NCBI GenBank assembly: GCA_030248215.1
Contig: JASANG010001311.1
Location: forward strand, 91,579 to 155,578
Origin: Enoplolaimus lenunculus
Lineage: Eukaryota; Nematoda; Enoplea; Enoplida; Thoracostomopsidae
Direction of reading: 5' to 3'
DNA length: 64,000 nucleotides
Part shown: positions 62,201 through 64,000 of the stretch, piece by piece
Position numbering within the stretch: position 1 is the stretch's first letter
Layout: each line of letters begins with the position of its first letter
Program-made: the position numbers and the translations under genes
The notes under the pieces: model-generated
What the model was told of the DNA's origin: nothing
What the model saw: only the letters and a program-made list of their open reading frames with translations
Databases searched by the model: none

Positions 62201-63745
62201 TGTCGTAGTCCAATCTGCTATTCAGGCCAATTACTAATTGGCCTCGGCCAATCTGCTGTTCGAAGCAAATAGCAGTTTGGTCAAGGCCAAATAGCCATTG
62301 TGAGATGTCGCAAAACAACAGCGTAGTAAGACCGGTGCTGATTGGTTAACGATATTGTGTTTGTCCAAATAATCAAATCTGACTGGTCTACAAGTTCGAT
62401 ATCAGTATAGCCCACGCAAAACTGCTATTACATAAAATAGTAAATTGGCCTTGCCAATTAATATGTGGCCTGAATAGCAGATTGGCCTACCACATATAGA
62501 CATATACAGATACAGGGCTGTAACTACGGACGTGTACCAGAGTAGATAGAATAATATATCTGCTCTCGAAATTTCTTGAGAAACAGAAAATTGACACCTT
62601 TAAAAGCGGCCAGCCTAGCCGGTTGCAAACGTTTTTGATAGCAAAATTTTTATACTAAAAACATCGAAATGGATTTTCACTAAAATTCATTACGCGATAC
62701 AGCATTTCTTGCAGTAGCGTTGCATTCCACATGTTATGAACGTCATAATGGTTTTCGGTTTAAGACGCATATATGTTTTTGATAACATTTCGCTTAGATT
62801 GCAACCGTTACAACAATCTAAATTAATAGTGGAATTAAAACAGTAACTGAAGTCTTAGTCTTTGGATGGACACATTGGGAACACTGTTAGTGTCGTAAAA
62901 CCCTGCACCCCAGAATTTATGGCTAATGTTGATTGGTGTTTCCGTCACCCAAGCGTTTCTACTTTCGGGTCCTTTCCCAACCCTCTGCCCGCGTTTGCCC
63001 AAAATTGGTTTGATTTTGAAAATTTTTGCATATTTGAGTTTCTAAAGACGTACCATGATCATTCCACGCCTAGATTTGAATTTTTGAAAAGTTCGATCTT
63101 TTAAGGTCTCAAAACCAAAAAGTATGACAAATGATACACCATTCTATGCCGCTTGCAGAGCTGAGTCGAATGGAGTTAAGTTTTCCACAATGGAGCGAAT
63201 GGTTAACAAGTTATTGTCAAATTACTGATTTGGCGCACAGGCAACCATTTGGTACATCGTCAAATGAGTTATTTGACCATAATTCGCAAACCAATCGTCT
63301 AATTACTGAAAATTTAACACCAATCAACTCAGTTCTGCAAGCTGCATTGAATCGTGCAAAATTTGTCAAACTTTTCGACAAAACTTTTTTGGGTCCCGAG
63401 GGGGCTTTGGGATCTTAAAAAACGAATTATTTAAAAATTTACATTCAGGCGTGAAATAATCTGGGGCAGTATTTAGAAGCTCAAATATGCAAAAATTGTC
63501 AAAATCGAACCATTTTTGGATTTTTGGGCAAACGAGGGTTGGGGGATAACGGAAAAGACGCGACTTTTCTGTAGCATCCAAGTTAAATTATATTAAAATG
63601 CTTGCCTTACCGTACTGTGAGTTATCCACACATCGTGAACCATGAATAGTCTGGCCGTATGAGCATTCACATAGACCAGAAACACATACTGATCCACCAG
63701 TACAAATTGTCATATCCCTCATTGAGCAAAACTGTCCAGGTAAAG
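38260..63745 (-). CDS. EB-module array plus polysaccharide deacetylase-like protein, 5' end outside the window
   Basis: This looks like a secreted, disulfide-rich, chitin-associated protein; nematode deacetylase-like proteins such as LGX-1 and F48E3.8 are the known relatives I would compare first. I assemble 26 exons (63745 down to 38260) coding 1253 aa plus stop; phases match at every junction. N-terminal part in the window: 17 EB modules, one per exon. Then comes one possible LDLa-like exon, then a carbohydrate esterase 4 (chitin deacetylase-like) domain of about 380 aa and the C terminus ending in [12 protein letters not shown]. Signal peptide and first exons must lie right of 64000. Exon lists are in the block entries. 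The metal-site histidine of motif 2 reads Asn, so activity is uncertain. The gene converges on the kinesin gene, with no sign of shared control. Confidence 0.88.
38780..39065. repeat. Degraded piece of the internal-tandem-repeat element
   Basis: Contains GTTTTTGGGTGCGAGAAATCT, TCTCCAAAACAGATAA twice and AGCTTAATTGCTTAAGCTCA, matching internal units of the elements at 17260 and 27037. Both ends are missing. It lies in the last intron of the deacetylase-like gene. Confidence 0.5.
39217..39567. mobile_element. TA-flanked MITE, copy 2 (right end missing)
   Basis: Starts TACTGTAGTGACCCGAATAAG and runs through GGCCTCTCCAGAGGGTACTC, then breaks off in the right part after ATCCGCT. The break is only about 17 bases from the donor side of the exon at 39584. 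Confidence 0.75.
40598..41030. mobile_element. TA-flanked MITE, copy 3
   Basis: Both ends are present with a few changes: TACTGTAGTAGCCCGAATAAG and GTTCGAGTCGCTACAGTA. It is about 433 bp with no ORF, in the intron between the deacetylase exons at 42055 and 40154. Next to it (41130-41170) is a C/G homopolymer-rich patch of unknown origin. Confidence 0.75.
44243..44374. mobile_element. TA-flanked MITE, copy 4 (internally deleted)
   Basis: A short 132-bp form with TACTGCAGTAACCGAATAAT at the left, GTCCCGATTTTGAGTC inside and TTGTTCGGGTCATTCACTAG at the right. It abuts copy 5, with the two sharing the TACTGTA junction. Confidence 0.6.
44373..44802. mobile_element. TA-flanked MITE, copy 5 (best preserved)
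   Basis: 430 bp. The left end TACTGTAGTGACCCGAACAAG and the right end TTATTCGGGTCAATACAGTA are inverted copies with TA at both limits. The interior carries GGCCTCTCCAGAGGGTACCC and a mirrored series GGACTCTAATTAGGGTTTAG / GGACTCTTATTAGGGATACG. No coding capacity. Confidence 0.82.
45540..45900. repeat. 30-bp minisatellite built on TTAGGCTTAGGCTCA, with inverted 3' arm
   Basis: About nine units of GTTAGGCTTAGGCTCAGTTA + AACGCTTTGA (or the variant AAGCTTTGA) run from about 45566 to 45815. They are followed by an opposite-strand block of CCTAAAGCCTAAGTCTAAGC type (about 45855-45890). The whole could fold into a hairpin. Outer flanks CCCATTCACATTTAA and GGAAAGTGTACATGAG match the 26251 and 61598 elements. 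Confidence 0.75.
46682..46769 (-). other. Candidate linker exon, LDLa-like cysteine pattern
   Basis: An 88-bp open segment with acceptor ATTAAAG and donor GTGATA. It enters in phase 0 and leaves in phase 1, exactly what is needed to join the EB exon at 49290 to the deacetylase exon at 45928. Translation includes [11 protein letters not shown] and DSSVTNC; with the next exon (LLSDCP) this gives cysteine spacing loosely like an LDL receptor class A repeat, a domain that sits ahead of the catalytic domain in arthropod chitin deacetylases. No acidic calcium motif is visible, so the domain call is weak. Confidence 0.42.
46826..47735. repeat. Composite direct and inverted repeat cluster (GGCAACCGGG family)
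   Basis: A 58-bp segment TCGATTCAGCT...CTTTGTGTTTTTCCAATG occurs at about 46833 and 47090. GGCAACCGGGGCGTTCCA / GGCAACCGGGACGTTCCA occur at about 46980 and 47175. The reverse complement, with GCCCCGAACAGCAATTGTCG and CAGTTGCCGACTGGGGC, lies at about 47655-47710. Such a layout fits a nested or foldback non-autonomous element. The intervening 47300-47570 shows nothing else. Confidence 0.55.
48040..48205. repeat. Element with leader and TTAGG-type core, second copy
   Basis: TGGTCCATGTATAGATCACG opens the copy and CTATAGATTGGCCAC closes it, imperfect inverted ends. Between are CCCTTTTTCCGCGAGACTAC and CCCTTAGGTTTAGGAACATG. Parallel to 36430-36680. The region 48206-49260 after it shows no exon. 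Confidence 0.5.
50766..51030. repeat. Cluster of short hairpins GAAGC(n)GCTTC
   Basis: TTGGCTTCAACGTCCAGGAT, TACTGAAGCCAAAAATGCTT, GTTGAAGCCAAAAAGCTTCA and similar words alternate on both strands at least nine times, each able to form a 5-10 bp stem. It starts about 10 bases upstream of the acceptor of the EB exon at 50610-50756. Confidence 0.7.
51504..51778. mobile_element. TA-flanked MITE, copy 6 (shortened)
   Basis: The left end TACTGTAGCGACCCGAATAAG and right end GTATTCGGGTCACTACA remain; the middle is shorter than in other copies and carries GGAGTCTATTTCCTTAATT. The right end lies about 12 bases from the donor of the EB exon at 51791. Confidence 0.7.
52300..52580 (-). repeat. Interstitial telomere-like (TTAGGC)n array with leader
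   Basis: Plus strand 52328-52490 is dominated by CCTAAGCCTAAGCCTAAG, which is TTAGGC on the minus strand, with about 20 hexamers broken by single changes and two inserted GAATGAGCATATTTCTAAGC units. To the right, the reverse of the leader GGAACGTTTTTCTGTGGGAC and GGCCCATGTAAAGATC is seen, as at 36430. An artefactual Leu/Arg-rich open frame crosses this array. Confidence 0.85.
53400..53815 (+). pseudogene. Unrecognised coding-like fragment, possibly a DNA-transposon remnant
   Basis: A GC-richer stretch between two EB exons. The plus strand reads open over about 50 codons, including [20 protein letters not shown] and ISHDLQAWS, then stops; other frames continue with protein-like segments ([11 protein letters not shown]). 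The DIYN...R...INKL block reminds me of the helical part of MULE-type transposases, but I cannot confirm it. It is opposite in strand to the host gene and broken, so it is not an exon. Confidence 0.28.
55043..55475. mobile_element. TA-flanked MITE, copy 7
   Basis: The ends TACTGTATTGACCCAAATAAG and TTATTCAGGGCACTATAGTA are diverged inverted copies; the core GGCCTCTCCAGAGGGCACCC is kept. It lies between the EB exons at 54810 and 55687. A short CCTAAACCTAAGCCTAAACC tract follows at about 55625-55645. Confidence 0.72.
56993..57152. repeat. GC-rich mini element in an EB-gene intron
   Basis: AGGGTGGCGCTATGCTTGTG at the left and GACGTCGTCAAAAGTATAAC at the right match the 26765 family ends; the interior (GACGCCGTCCGTAGCC, GGCGGCGCCGGACGTCG) resembles the 11806 copy. 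Confidence 0.6.
57311..57416. repeat. Mixed TA / TATG / TATC microsatellite
   Basis: Runs of ACACACACATATATATAAAT, ATATCTATCTATATAT and ATGTATGTATGTATGTATAT follow each other. It sits just downstream of the donor of the EB exon at 57425-57607. Confidence 0.85.
58941..59228. repeat. Three tandem copies of a 100-bp unit
   Basis: The word ACGCAACT recurs at 58961, 59061 and 59160, each preceded by GGTGGGG-like sequence and followed by CGCTCAGTATATTCTTTT, CCCAGTTGCA and ACTCTTGTCTAA. Copies are about 85-90% alike by eye. Intronic in the EB gene, with no coding use. Confidence 0.75.
59621..59891. mobile_element. TA-flanked MITE, copy 8 (left end lost)
   Basis: Contains GAGTCGAATAAATGTTAATT, TTAGAGTACGCAAATGATTC and the right end TTATTCCGGTCACTTCAGTA. 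It ends 37 bases from the donor of the EB exon at 59929. Confidence 0.6.
60735..61105. repeat. TTCCGG family repeat in an EB-gene intron
   Basis: GAGTGCAACCCGAAGTTTAC and CTTCCGGCTGTGGCAGAAAA at the left, CACTGGCAAAAATTTGTTGA and CCTTCGGCTCCAGTTTCGG at the right, AT-rich between; same order as 20850-21303. Another fragment (CCGGCCGGAGCCGAAGG) lies at about 61860. Confidence 0.5.
61598..61751. repeat. Hairpin element with TTAGGC-like core
   Basis: The left end TGTACACTTCC and right end GGAAAGTGTACAAGAG are inverted. Inside are AAGCTTAAGCTTAGGCTTGA, TTTAGGCAAAAG and the opposite-sense TAAGCCTCTTCCGAAACCTA. Family of 35776-35929. Confidence 0.6.
62199..62500. repeat. Foldback-like element, GGCC-rich ends
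   Basis: TGTCGTAGTCCAATCTGCTA + TTCAGGCCA at the left is mirrored by TGGCCTGAATAGCAGATTGG + CCTACCACAT at the right. Further internal inversions are built from ATTGGCC and TAGCAGTTTG. It starts about 27 bases upstream of the acceptor of the EB exon at 62014-62172. Confidence 0.65.
62510..63610. other. Intron between the first two EB exons in the window
   Basis: No exon or known repeat recognised. At about 62990-63080 and (inverted) 63400-63570 there are mirrored stretches, TTGCCCAAAATTGGTTTGAT + TTTGAAAATTTTTGCATATTTGAG against CTCAAATATGCAAAAATTGT + CAAAATCGAACCATTTTTGG, so a diverged inverted-repeat element of about 600 bp probably fills much of this intron. Confidence 0.5.
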
Positions 63746-64000
63746 CTTAAATCAAGTAACCAATCATATTGTTCCCGTTAATTTAACTAGATTTTTTGTG
63801 ATAACAATATTCTAGCTGGAATGTATACAGGGGTGGATCATATTGATTGACCCATTTTTTCATTCTTTTTTATGGCCAGATGGCAATTTCTTTTTGTAAC
63901 TCAAACAAATTGTTGTGTTCGCGTTCTCTCAGCTAATCTTTCTCCGTTTGTTCATATTTTCAAAGTTTATTGCTGCGTTAACTGAAGCGTAAAGACATAT
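63746..64000. other. Intron upstream of the first visible EB exon
   Basis: No coding signal is seen. The exon at 63611-63745 begins in phase 1, so at least one more upstream exon must lie beyond the window. Confidence 0.5.

Larger units (their letters stand above)
49290..63745 (-). other. Seventeen one-exon EB modules (5' part of the deacetylase-like gene)
   Basis: Exons, in transcript order: 63611-63745, 62014-62172, 61327-61521, 60571-60708, 59929-60084, 59288-59422, 58169-58318, 57425-57607, 56163-56324, 55687-55830, 54810-54947, 53984-54118, 53063-53209, 52138-52275, 51791-51937, 50610-50756, 49290-49402. Each codes one module of 37-65 residues on the plan PGxxC...C..GsvC..g.C.CP.G.......C, for example [20 protein letters not shown] and CICPDGS in the exon at 59929. 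All but the last start and end in phase 1. The last one (VPPGSWCGG) ends at a GTTACT donor in phase 0; that end is less certain. EB modules are extracellular and of unknown exact role; in nematodes they often accompany protease-inhibitor or matrix domains. Confidence 0.88.

Overview
The window looks like nuclear DNA from a nematode. Four things in the sequence point this way. One gene is a long array of cysteine-rich EB modules, a module especially abundant in nematodes. Introns end in the short TTTCAG/TTTTAG acceptor typical of worms. Tandem TTAGGC/GCCTAA hexamers, the nematode-type telomere motif, are scattered through introns and spacers. The two host genes also match known nematode protein types. 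Long repeat-filled introns argue against a compact genome such as Caenorhabditis; the species cannot be named from this window.

Layout. (1) Positions 343-33141, plus strand: one complete KIF13/kinesin-73-type kinesin-3 gene. I assemble it as 40 exons with every exon phase consistent, about 2009 aa: motor, FHA, KIF13 central region, Asn-rich linker and C-terminal CAP-Gly. (2) Positions 33142-38259: a 5.1 kb spacer between convergent genes, holding only repeats. (3) Positions 63745 down to 38260, minus strand: the 3' part of a secreted chitin-associated gene. It has 17 one-exon EB modules, a short possible LDLa-like linker exon and a polysaccharide (chitin) deacetylase domain; its 5' end lies beyond the right edge. 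In-window coding length is 1253 codons plus stop.

The introns carry an antisense, decayed RTE-like LINE (13.7-16.5 kb) and many short non-autonomous elements with terminal inverted repeats. One TA-flanked MITE family has eight copies between 37.6 and 59.9 kb. Another TIR-bounded family carries internal tandem repeats. A third is GC-rich and only 80-160 bp long. A fourth group has TTAGGC-like cores.

Most interesting points: a perfect 217-bp triplication that copies the 3' half of the P-loop exon with its GC splice donor; loss of two canonical histidines in the deacetylase; the all phase-1 EB exon array; and interstitial telomere-like repeats that recur inside mobile-element-like frames. The kinesin acts on microtubules in the cytoplasm, while the deacetylase-like protein would act outside the cell on chitinous matrix. 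No shared pathway is implied by their adjacency. I saw no evidence for a wholly new multi-gene system.
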